Origin: Bryoerythrophyllum caledonicum
Lineage: Eukaryota; Streptophyta; Bryopsida; Pottiales; Pottiaceae
Assembly (NCBI GenBank): GCA_963971425.1
Contig: OZ020523.1
Span: 13,760,867-13,824,866, forward strand
DNA length: 64,000 nucleotides
Reading direction: 5' to 3'
The number at the start of each line of letters is the position of its first letter. Within the stretch, counting starts at the first letter, position 1. The notes below the pieces were generated by a model that saw only the letters and a list, made by a program, of their open reading frames with translations, made no database searches and was not told the origin of the DNA. The translations under genes were made by a program, and so were the position numbers. Below are positions 1-10,181 of the stretch, in pieces.

Positions 1-3000
1 ATAAAACCAAGAATTAGTCTACCTCATTATCACAAGCATCGTTATTAGCATTGATTGAAATCTACAAATCATCTTGAAATTCTACAAGATACGTAAATGG
101 TTATAACTCCACTTCCCGAGTTTGGTCCTAGTTTTCAATACCACTCCAACTCTCACTAAACAACATTTGTGCATTAAATGCAGTAATAGCCAGCCACCAA
201 TTGCTTGGTATTATGAGCGGATGATGTTAGCCGAGATTTTACAAAATACAACATTACCATTTCTTGTTATCCTTGTCAATAATTTCAACCAATACACCAT
301 TCTTGGCCATAGTTTGATGTCGTAATCTCCACGATTCACTTCTTCCTCACATGTTGGCTGAAAGGTTCTCTTGAGCATCTACACACTTGTACATACCCAA
401 ATTGTTGCATAATGTGTTCATTCTTCTCTGTCAGGGCTTGATTAAAAGGAATGCACCACCTCACTTTGAACACACTAACGTTGCTTCTAAAGTAAGGCTC
501 AAATACCATGACTTTTGACCTCTTTGTTCATTTTCACTTATTGAAATGAGGTTCAAATTGGTTTGTAATTGGCTCAAAGAAGGAAAACGTAGCTAAGATT
601 TGTGACCACTTCTTCCTACTCCAAGGCAGCTGGAACTTGAGAGAACATGGAGCTCTCTCACACCTATTTAAAGATTTCATTTGAGCTCATTGATCAAACA
701 ACAATCAAGGAAAAAACGGTCTTGTACATGAAAGGAGGGGTTCTCTTATATTATAATCTTTAGGTAACTAGGTAACAAAACGAAACAGTGAATTAATCCC
801 AAACTTGCTTACAACCAGTGAACACATGCAAATTTACATGGACTAGACCTAAATCCTAAACCCTGAGACTCAAACTCCACCACAAAAAGTAGAGTGGACT
901 AGACACATACTTATCCACAAGATCTAAAATCGCTGCTGAGACATTCCAAATCATACAAAACCCCGAACCCTAAGACTAAAACTCTCCCTCAGAGAATAAG
1001 GCTATTCAAAACACAAAGTTCTAAATCCACAAGATGAAGTATCGCCGACATTCAACCAGATCATACAAATACTAAGGGTAGAAGTCAACTAGGGTTACTC
1101 ACTTTTGGGCAAAAAAATTATACCCATACATATATTTTTTTGGACAAAAAAACTTGATTTTGCCCAATTTAATGGGAAAAAAAGTTTTTTCTTCAGAGAA
1201 AAGTATGTTTCAAGATGGATCTTTGCATGATGTATCTGACTGGATAAGAAATCAAAGTAGAAATCAACATTGAGTCCTATTTTAGGAGCCTTGAAGAAAT
1301 ATCTAGTTTTTTTAGCAATATAAGTGAAAATAAGTTTCCGATCTAGAATTTTCAATTATAATATATGAACACATTATGGCGTGAATGTGTTCCAAAACTT
1401 TTGAAGTATTTAACTTCCTAGAACTCTCAAAATAAGTATATTTGGTAAATGTCATATACTTGTGACAGGTATATACTGATGAGAGATATACCTATATTGG
1501 CCAAACCGTAAGTCAAAACTCAACATTTTTAGGGTTCCTAGACTTTAAATCAAGGAAATTATCACATTCCATTAATAGAATTCCAAGATCGATCCCACAT
1601 TTGCACTATGCAGCCAAAGAAGGTTCGTGACTCTTTCCAAAAGCATTTGTGACACTATAAATATACCACCTTAGTGGACTTTCACCCCTAAACCCTAAAC
1701 CCCAATTTCTCGCTCAAACAAAAGTACACATGAAGAGACTCACCTGCCTCTGCGCTTCAGTCCTCGTTTCGTCCAACTTTGGTGCGTGTTCCGCCACGAG
1801 AAACTCTTCCACTGCACAAAAAAAACACCACAATCCAAAGAAGACTTCAAGGTCTGGTGGATCGTAATTCCTGAAACGAAGTCAATTTTTGACTTCAACG
1901 ACATGGATGGATGCACATCTCCCGGAGCGCCGTATTCAGGTGGCCTTCTTCTCCTCCAAAAACCAACTGTATGATTTGTGGTCTACTCCCATACAAGGCA
2001 CACACGGTCAAGACAGAGACTAAAGACATATTAGAGAGTTTCCTTCTGAAATAAACACTTTCCCCTCTCTTTATTCATGTAGAATCCACCTCCAAGTAAT
2101 TTTCAGTTAAATCTAAAAAAGAGAAGGGGCGACTAAAGTAGCAACTTGTGCAATGTTTCTATTCAAACATGCAACCATGGTATGATGAGTGTCAGGTAAG
2201 GTTGGATGACCTATAAGCACCAACTTAAGCTTGCTGACCTATTTATAGCGTTTGTATACGTGATAAGAATTTTTTTGGGAATTCAAAATAGGATTTCATG
2301 AATATTGCAATTGTTGTGACCATTTATTTCTTCATATTGAAATTGCTACAAATTTTCAAAGTGGATAGTAAGCCGTGACATATTCTCAACATACAAAACC
2401 CTCTACTTCCACAGTAAGTTGTGCTAATGACCACTTGTGCAAGAGACTAAAAACCGAGAGCTTTGAACCAATTATAAACTGACACCCAATCATAACTGAC
2501 TTCCTAAAATATCGGAAATGGGGTGGGCGGCTGGTGGTTTTGGCCTACATAAGATTGTTGGTTTTGGGGTTGGTGGTGGTGATAGGTCATCCAACCTTAA
2601 CGTCACCCAAGGTGTGAATAAGATACCTCTTGTCTACACTACTCTTCGGGTGGCTTAACAAATACTTCTTTTATACAAACTCTTTACTCACTCTCCAAGA
2701 CCACTATTAAAACACTTGACCTAGGTTTGTACACCACCAAGATTCTCTTCCATTTTACTAAATTGAAGGATGAGACCATCAAGCTCTTCTATCAATTAAA
2801 TATTAACAATCTAAAGTGAGGAAATAGTAGTCTAAAGAGGAAGTATCTTCATGAAACTTGAAGTCATTGTACAAATAAGGATGAATATACAACGTACTTG
2901 AGGAGCTCACGTTAACTCTTTTCTTCACTCTCAATAACAACTAGAACTACTTTGGCTTCACCTTAGAGACCACCAAGCTCGTGCATTAACTAAATTGGGG

Positions 3001-3098
3001 TATGACACCACCTAGCTCTTTCGGTAATGCCCTTGTCCTTTTGGTATCAACCCTTACCTTTGGTATTTCTCCATTATCCTTTTGGATGAGACTTTGTC
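1..3098. other. AT-rich intergenic DNA, no gene recognised
   Basis: No reading frame here resembles a known protein. The longest open stretches are under 90 codons and low in complexity. Telomere-like AAACCCTAAACC strings occur near 855 and 1690 but are too short to be more than chance. Part of a dispersed repeat built around GAGACCACCAAGCT lies at 2735-3030. Confidence 0.6.
2735..3030. repeat. Dispersed repeat with GAGACCACCAAGCTCTTC core
   Basis: Two degenerate copies of a phrase (ACTACTTTGGCTT, then GAGACCACCAAGCT, plus AAAGTGAGGAA and AGTCTAAAGAGGAA blocks) lie here. The same blocks recur at 4945-4975, in CLC intron 1 (35475-35540), and in introns of the dehydrogenase gene (58675-58770 and 60008-60155). 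The shared block order suggests a short interspersed element, but I could not define its ends or a target duplication. Confidence 0.45.
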
Positions 3099-3100
3099 TA

Positions 3101-3468
3101 CCGTAGGTAAAGGGCACCTTTAGCTATAATTAATTCAAAAAAGGCATGCCGAATTATTTGGAAAATTATTGAGTGAAAATGCCGAAATTGAAGAAAATAT
3201 TAATATACAAAATCTTTGGACACCAAGGACATCAATGGGTAGTTATGGCTTGGAAAGCCTTGATTCTTGGAAGTGTGTGCAAAAGAGCTCCAAGTAGGGA
3301 GTTTGAGGTCTTGGGTTCAATCCCCTTGGCCGTCAAAATAGGCTACTTATAGTAATTTGTGAACTTTTGCCGAAATCTTCTAAAATTTCTTTTAGAAAGC
3401 CAAACCCACTTTTTTTACTTTAATTAATTATTCGGCATCCAAGTGCCGAAGGTGCCCTTGACCTACGG
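3101..3468. mobile_element. MITE with TA target site and tRNA-like interior
   Basis: The ends are inverted copies: the left end reads CCGTAGGTAAAGGGCACCTT and the right end is its near-perfect complement, with ATTAATT and TGCCGAA blocks following on each side. TA flanks both ends, as in Tc1/mariner-derived MITEs. Inside, about 3236-3346, is a tRNA-like stretch with a B-box-like GGTTCAATCCC at 3314-3324. It is a non-coding element that may hold a decayed tRNA or SINE head. Confidence 0.55.
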
Positions 3469-6133
3469 TACTAAGATTTTTCCATTGTCCTCTAGTATGC
3501 GTTCTTGTCTCATGATATGAGCCTTGATGAATGTTAGCCACCTTCCTCCTTCGAGGTAGTTGAACAGAAGAGTAATGTTGGCCTTGTGAATAAAGAGTCT
3601 TTAAGGGGTAGCACTTCTTTGGTGACTAGGATCTAGGTCGCACGTACTACCCTCGGCCCTCCTTCCAGAAGCTTGTCTAGGCTGCATCCACAATGACATT
3701 GCTTCTGGATGTAATCGAGTACCCTCCCAAATTGGTCACCTCAAGGTATATTGCACATAATCGTAGGAAAATGCTTGCTGGTTTGGAGAATGTGAAACAG
3801 ATGCCAATCAGTTTCTTCTACTAAATTATGCGCATGTGCAACAAAATTATATTCACTTTCATCACTTGGAAACGCTTGCTATTGCCGGTTAAGGTAAACA
3901 AAACTGGGGTAGCAACAAAGTTTCTAATTTGTATGATTCGGAGACACTTTGAGCTTGTACGTCAGGGTTTGTATGCTGAACACACGAACGATGAAGCCGA
4001 ATCCAAGCAACAAAAACATGAAACTCTAACCTCTCATAGCCAGTGGGAAGACACCGATCTCGGCGCGCCTTCAAATCCTGAAGCATCTAGGTAGTCGTCT
4101 AAAACCACCCCCACTGCCGACATTTCTGCATGCATGCAGGCGCTGTGAAACTCATCAGCTGTTGTTGACGTCCTCACGTCAACCTTAGTCGTGTTTCCGC
4201 ATTGGAGGCAGACATCCGATCCACTTGCGCGCAGCTGCTGTCGTCCCAACTCCCGACTGCTGCCATTTGCAGACATCAAAGCTAAACCGTGAATCTGGCG
4301 CATGCTTTGAGCGCTCTAGGAACTGACTTTTGAAAGTACAAGCCTGGTTTCTGCCTACATTCACGACGACGGAGCCTGCAGCCACTCCTCAACACGACCC
4401 AAGCACAACACCTTTGCTGAAACGTATTTCAAAACATCTCATTTCATCCCTACATCGACCACCTGCTCATCACACATTATGATTCAAGCTGTGGATATTC
4501 AGGACGTCTTAGTTTTACTATATTCACTGACACATGATCTCACATGACCCAGGATTCAGTGGTGGATCAGACCATCTTAGTTTCACCGTATTCACCGACA
4601 CATGATCCCGTTTGACCTGATTCAAGCTGCGGAGATCTGTAACCATCGTAGTTTCAACATCACCGACACAACTCACGTGACTTTCTAACGAGAGGTTTTC
4701 TTTCGCATGTGCACACTTGCACATACCCAGAGTGCTCATTAGGGCTTGAACTAAAGAGACATGGCTGCTGACTCTATTGCTGTTGAAGGCACCACCAAAG
4801 TAAGGCATGGATACTGACCTCTCTGCTCATTTCCAGTTACTAAAATCAGCCCTGAATGAAGCTGTAATCTGTTAAAGAGGAAAGAGGCGGCCAAGAATCA
4901 CAACTTCGCCTTCCCATTCGAAGGACGCTAGAATTACTTCTATCTTGGTTTCAGAGACCAGTGAGCTCTTCCAACCTTTCAGTTGAGCTTTCCCATTCGT
5001 CAAACAACCATCACGATTAGAGGAGTACTATAGATCAACGGAGGGCGACTCTTACCGAGACTTTGGGTGACTGAACAAGGAACTCAATGAATCCCGGACT
5101 TGCCCAGCTGATCAGATGAGACCATTCTCCATGTATTTGGTGGTCTTTCGACTAGAATCCCTGTTGACTACGTAAGACCTTAGTGACCTCTAAACTCAAG
5201 CTAGAACAATATTTGCTTCACTACACTACAGGAAGGAAGAAGAAGAAGTCATTTTGAACAACCTTTTATGTCTTCGAGCTTATTATATGTAATTTGAACT
5301 AATTATAAAAATAAAAAATGATAATAATTACAAATGAGACAAGAGGTCACAATCTAGGTATTTATCCTTGACTTTTCTAGTAACTCTATTGCATCGAGAA
5401 TAGAATTCTAATTTAGCACAAAGAACGCATTGACATTGTCTTTCGGAGCTTAACCCTTAAACGCCAATCAGAAACCATAAATATAAGCAAAAGTTATACT
5501 CTATAGAATACGAAAAATGAATTACAACTTAGCAAAACAAAATCCTGAAGATTGAAGATTCTTCAACAAGTATCGTTTACTTGGCAAGAAACTTCACATG
5601 GTCAATCATGACAAGGTGCACACTAGATGTCCACGAACTGTACCACGGCTTCTAATCCATATCAGCTTCTATTGCTAGTGAAGAAAGTGACACCACAAGC
5701 TTCAACAACATCACTCGATGATAAGTTGGTGGATTTGTACAAACATTTGAAATCTAAGACTTAACTCGATTGTCCTGTAATCACCACAACCTGGCTACAA
5801 CAATTCTCACACACTACATTGCAGACTTGGGTGATTAAAAACAAATATTACAATGAGAAGGAGTGCATACTTGGACATCTATAAGAATTGCTCCATTCGA
5901 CCATTGTAGAGAAACATGTTCATTTCACACACAACCAAATGGAATTCGTAAGGCCCTAGCTTGCTAACAATGCACCGCAGTTTAAACATAAACCAAGTGC
6001 CAAGGAATGGAAGAACTTCAAGTTCAGTGCAAATCAGCCTGCAAATTATCACTACATGTTTCATGATCACACCGCCTTGAAGGTTGTTGATAGAAGCACC
6101 GAAGAGGTCTCTTAGTCAAATCCCAAATGGACT
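3469..6133. other. Intergenic DNA, no gene recognised
   Basis: No conserved protein is visible. The 4100-4800 part is richer in GC, includes a degenerate tandem array, and has overlapping open frames on both strands that look like shadows of base composition. The last part runs up to the 3' end of the minus-strand kinase gene and probably holds its 3' untranslated region. Confidence 0.5.
4486..4682. repeat. Degenerate tandem repeat, about 68-bp unit, three copies
   Basis: Three successive units share TCTTAGTTT or TCGTAGTTT, a TATTCACYGACACATGAT-type block, and then a TGACCYRGATTC-type block. Unit starts are near 4486, 4555 and 4625. No coding function is apparent. Confidence 0.45.
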
Positions 6134-7363
6134 TCACTCTTCAAGATCCCCGCATGAATCCTTCAACCTCCGTGACACATTAAATTGGATATATTCCGAA
6201 TTGGAATTTGCTTCGAGGATACCCATTATCTCCTTAAAAGATGGTCTTTCAGAAGGAGTAGGTTTCCAACACCAATGCAAAAGCTCTCGTGCCCAATCCT
6301 CAACATAATCAGGCACCTCAGGGCGAAGGTCTTGGTCAATCACAAGATCCGTCAATAGTTTGTTGCTCAAAGGATGATCTTGAAAAGGCACCCTCCCGGT
6401 CAACACTTCGTAGCACGTCATGCCATAGCTATAGCTATCAGCCTCCGTTGTAAACAACTCTTCTCTCTTTCTTACATTCATTTCCCTACAAGCTTGTAGT
6501 ATTTCTGGAGCCCTCCAAAATCCCGTTCCTACCACCCCAATAGAAGACTCATAGTCTGCTACATAGCAATATTGCCACCTCCCATTTGGAGATGTCTTCA
6601 CAAGGACATTTGACGCCTTCAGGTCCCTATGAACAATGTCGTAGTGATGCAATTCCTCCATTCCCTCCGCAACACGATACATGATCTCCTCACCAACCTC
6701 TTTTGAAAATGGCCCACAACCATGATCACTTTCTGCCATTTTGCCCTCTATGAGACCTCGCAAATCCCCATCCTCCTTTCGAATCAAGAAGGCAAACCTC
6801 CCATCCTCCAACAAAGTTGCACAAGAAATTTGACAAATGTACACTACCCCTGGAGGTTTCCCATGCTCATGGCATTTCTTAAGCCCATCTCTATAGCGAA
6901 ACAATCCCTCAGGCCACTGGACTTGTAAATCTCGAACCAAGGTCTCTTCCTTAAAGACCTTCAAGACATACTCATTTCCGGACTCCAAATCAATCTCATT
7001 GTTCCTTGAAGCACTCCACTTGACACGGGCATTAAAAAGCTCGGCTTGCGCACCTTCTGCAAACTTCTCACCCACCTCCAATGATCCAGCACTTTCAAAT
7101 ACTTCAGAATGATCACCAAATGTATCAAAAAAGAGATTACCCCACTCTGGATGCAATTCCCATATCTTGAACGTAATTTTGTTATCAAGTTTTGCCTTAG
7201 CCACCTCTTCACCAGATATGCCATCATCCATGGGCCTTGATAGCTCGCTCCAATGACGCTTCGAAAGCTCAATTTGTGTTGTCACAAACACAGAGGAAGT
7301 GGCCTGCTCCTCCTCCGGCCTCAATGCCGCCACATCCCCTAACTTGCTTACACATGCATCCAT
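6134..7363 (-). CDS. Protein kinase-like protein, non-seed-plant type
   Basis: This is a 409-aa single-exon frame starting at ATG 7363; the open frame extends seven codons further upstream without an ATG. The kinase fold is recognisable. There is a degenerate glycine loop (AEGAQAELF, about residues 102-110), a probable ATP-binding lysine at 135 (YVLKVFK), the catalytic loop HRDLKASN at 245-252 with Asp247, an APE-type motif RAPEIL at 284-289, and the late-lobe WCWKPTPSERPSF. The Mg-binding DFG triplet is replaced by DYE (270-272): the Asp is kept and the Gly lost. The sequence resembles Ser/Thr kinase-like proteins that I associate with mosses and lycophytes. The substrate is unknown and there is no membrane segment. 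The N-terminal 90 residues are not recognised. Activity is likely but not certain given the altered Gly loop and DYE. Confidence 0.8.
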   Translation of the reverse strand: MDACVSKLGDVAALRPEEEQATSSVFVTTQIELSKRHWSELSRPMDDGISGEEVAKAKLDNKITFKIWELHPEWGNLFFDTFGDHSEVFESAGSLEVGEKFAEGAQAELFNARVKWSASRNNEIDLESGNEYVLKVFKEETLVRDLQVQWPEGLFRYRDGLKKCHEHGKPPGVVYICQISCATLLEDGRFAFLIRKEDGDLRGLIEGKMAESDHGCGPFSKEVGEEIMYRVAEGMEELHHYDIVHRDLKASNVLVKTSPNGRWQYCYVADYESSIGVVGTGFWRAPEILQACREMNVRKREELFTTEADSYSYGMTCYEVLTGRVPFQDHPLSNKLLTDLVIDQDLRPEVPDYVEDWARELLHWCWKPTPSERPSFKEIMGILEANSNSEYIQFNVSRRLKDSCGDLEE

Positions 7364-9014
7364 CGCACCCAAGCACCCACCCAATCAAGCTCTCAATTGA
7401 CTGCACCACAAGAGGCACATGTAGCATATGTATTCACTGTCGTCTGCAAGAACAACCACCAGTTCCCATGCGTGAGGAACGAGAGGAATGGTTCCCTTAA
7501 AACGACAACATAAAACGAAAAAATTCATGCCTACTCTTGGCGAGGCAGGAAACTAAGGAAACTAACGATGCTGCTCTCTGAATCACGACTAAATCTAGGG
7601 CACAAACATATACATCAACACACAGATAATCTACCTTAGGATCGGCACACCCCAACATCAACGACTCCACAAGCAAAAGTTGCAACGAAGGGGAAACCAT
7701 CCTCACCAAAACCCTAACCAAAACAACGTCCACAGAGTCCGCCATCTCGAACGGAAGGGCAACGCTACACTCAAAGCGGGCACTCGTGGCCTTGACGACC
7801 CCACTGCTCACCGATCGCACTCATAAAAATCCTCCAAGAAAACGCAAACCTCGAGCTCCTCCCAAGTGACAACAACGAACGCACTCCAAGAACCCCCGAC
7901 AGTAAATGGCAACGATCCCCCGGGAAAGGAACGAGCCACTTGTGCAAGGCACCAGGCGCGATTGCCAGCCCTGAAAAGCAAAACGCAAAAGCGCACCTCA
8001 ACAGATCTCGGTGCGATACTCTCACTCCAAATCCTGTGCCGAACAGACTCTTGCTCTTGCTCGTCGAAGAACATATACTGCAATACACTCTTCCACGAAC
8101 ATGCAAACCTTCGGCTGCTGTCAAGCGGCAAGCCCCGACACGCTTTGCATAGGTCCGTTTGCACAGCACTGTAGTTGGCGGTACAACGCTCCACCAAAGA
8201 AGCACCTCGCTGCTTGTGCAAGGAAACGGGAAGCGATTGCCAGATCGCGAATCAAGTACCAATACGCAACGAACCGCCCAACTGAACCGATCTCGGTGCA
8301 GAAACTCTCCCTCCAAACCCTCCGCCACAGAGCCTCTCCCCCTGCTCGCCAGAAAACATGCACTGCAAAAAGCACTTCCAGAAACACGCAAACCACCAGC
8401 TCCTCTTAAGACGCAACGCCCTCCGAACAGGTCAACAGAAACTCGGCCGGGAGCGCACTGTAGATGGCGACGCTTAACCGAAGAAGCAGGTCGCCGCGTG
8501 TGCAAGGCAACGATACTCAATTTCTTTGAAACAATTCTAGAAACACGCAATCCTCGAGCCCCTCTTGAAAAGCGACGCGATCTGAACAGGTCAACAGAAA
8601 CGCCCCCAGTCATATCATTCCCCGAAACACTTCATAAGGACGCGTTGTTCCTATTTCCGCCACCACCACAGAAATCTCTCCTAAACCGTGTCAATCTTCT
8701 CCTTCCTTAGATTTCAGGATCTGAGTCTACGGAATCCGTGTAGATCTGGGGTCCGGCGTCAATGGAATAGACCTTCCAGTTGATCGTTCATGTTGGTTAT
8801 ATTCCTTATTTCTGTGCGATTCCTATCTGTTTTAATGGGGATCTTGACTCATCTTGAGCTCTGTACTTTTTCAATCATTTTATCTTGGTTAATTACCTTG
8901 CTTTGGCGTTTAGACTACTGAGGTTTTCGTTCTGGAAATGATTGAGTTTTCAAAGATCATGAGGTTGTAATTTGCCAGTAAGAACGACCTTGTCTCAGAC
9001 GTGTAAAGTGAGCA
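7364..9014. promoter_or_regulatory. Upstream region of the kinase gene
   Basis: This is the presumed promoter and 5' leader side of the minus-strand kinase. It has no convincing gene. Several overlapping open frames on both strands at 7500-8710 are a by-product of a GC-rich repeated tract (7838-8620). The Mutator-like element begins just beyond, at 9024. No TATA box could be assigned with confidence. Confidence 0.4.
7838..8620. repeat. Degenerate long-unit tandem array upstream of the kinase
   Basis: The phrase AAACRCGCAAWCCTCGAGC, followed by CTCCTC, recurs near 7838, 8098, 8383 and 8540. A second phrase, TGTGCAAGGCAACG or TGTGCAAGGAAACG, and an AACAGATCTCGGTGC-like phrase fall between. Units are about 260-285 bp, with the last one shortened. 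The copies are diverged and non-coding. Confidence 0.5.
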
Positions 9015-9023
9015 TTAACAAAT

Positions 9024-9290
9024 GCCCAGGGCGAACTGACCCCCTCGTTCCCCCTCGCGGGATGAAGGGGCCAGCTCCCCTGACCGACCTTCATGCGCCG
9101 CACAGCCTAGGCCGATCCCCACCCAGACCCAGCCAGCCCCGCCCCGTCCCGGCAGTACAGTACCCGTGCGGTACTGCGTACCTGCGCCGCAGCGCCGTGG
9201 CTCTCCTCGTACCCCCGCGCTCATCACTGCTCGCCGCCCCCCATCACCGCCTCTCTGTCTACGCACCTGCGCACTTGTTCTGTGGGGTGC
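9024..9290 (+). repeat. MULE left terminal inverted repeat
   Basis: This is a GC-rich arm matching the complement of the right arm over its full length with scattered differences. Shared landmarks include GATGAAGGGGCCAGCTCCCC, CGTGCGGTACTGCGTACCTG and GAGCACGGGGGTACGAGGAG (or complement). The arm is much richer in GC than the flanking DNA. Terminal arms of this length are typical of MULEs. Confidence 0.88.
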
Positions 9291-9611
9291 CCATTTGACA
9301 CTAATTTTGAATACATTTTTTCCTTGATGGTTTCTATTCCGTAGAGATTAATCTTTTGAGCTCATATTTTGTGCTTAGGTATGTTGTCATTGAGAACTAG
9401 GGTTTGAGTTTTGTATTGTCAAGTTTCTTGAATGATACATTAGTTTATGCAATGAGTGAGTTATTAATGTTTAGGATATGACACATATTTCAATCATTGC
9501 ATTGAGTGCGATTTAGGATTTTTATGGCACAAATTTATGCTACATACAATTTTTGAAGAAGGTGTAGAAGAAGAAGTAGACAGTGACACATTTCTTAAAT
9601 TTGGGTTTGTG

Positions 9612-9990
9612 CGTGACAGGTATTGCGTTAGGATGCAAAGGCTCCCAGGGACGTTTTATGGAACTTTTACTACGCGGTGACGGGTATTGCGTTTGGATGC
9701 AAAGGCTCCTAGGGACGTTTTATGGAACTTTTACTTCGCGGTGACGAGTATTGCGTTTGGATGCAAAGGCTCCCAGGGACGTTTTAGGGAACTTTTACTG
9801 CGTGTGACGGGTATTGCCTTTTAAATGTTCACTCAAGTACATTTATTGAGACCTTTTTCCTTTGTGACGGATATTGTCACAAGAAACCAGGGACGATTTG
9901 TTTCATATTCTTGTAGCGTGACAGATATTACTCTTGAAAAACATAGTAACTAAGGAATTTTTTTTTAATTCTCATGTCCGTGAAGTGTAT
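9612..9990 (+). repeat. MULE left subterminal repeat array (GTGACGGGTATTGCG)
   Basis: Three near-identical units of about 64 bp (starting near 9612, 9676 and 9740), followed by progressively diverged ones (about 9802, 9865, 9917 and 9978), each begin with GTGACRGGTATTGCG. The longer units also contain GGATGCAAAGGCTCC, AGGGACGTTTT and GGAACTTTTACT. The same core occurs in the opposite orientation near the right end. Such arrays are candidate transposase-binding sites. Confidence 0.8.
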
Positions 9991-10181
9991 TCCTATGTAT
10001 ATTTGGTCTTCCCTAACCTTATAATTACACAAATTTCTCATAATTCAAATAAAATTCTTTTCATTTCTTCCATATTCAAAATTAATGACTATTTATGTAC
10101 GTAAATTGACCTATCCGCCACTATCATTTCCATTGCTCAATTTGTCCTTCTTATATTCTAACTTTTTCTTACAGAGTCAAC

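Noticed and set aside
3236..3346. A functional tRNA gene
   Set aside because: Only a B-box-like string is convincing; a full cloverleaf with acceptor stem could not be drawn.
7497..8710. Long overlapping open frames on both strands (for example 280 codons at 7771-8613 minus, 183 codons at 8159-8710 plus)
   Set aside because: They overlap in all frames inside a GC-rich tandem array, show no domain, and are explained by repeat periodicity and low stop frequency.
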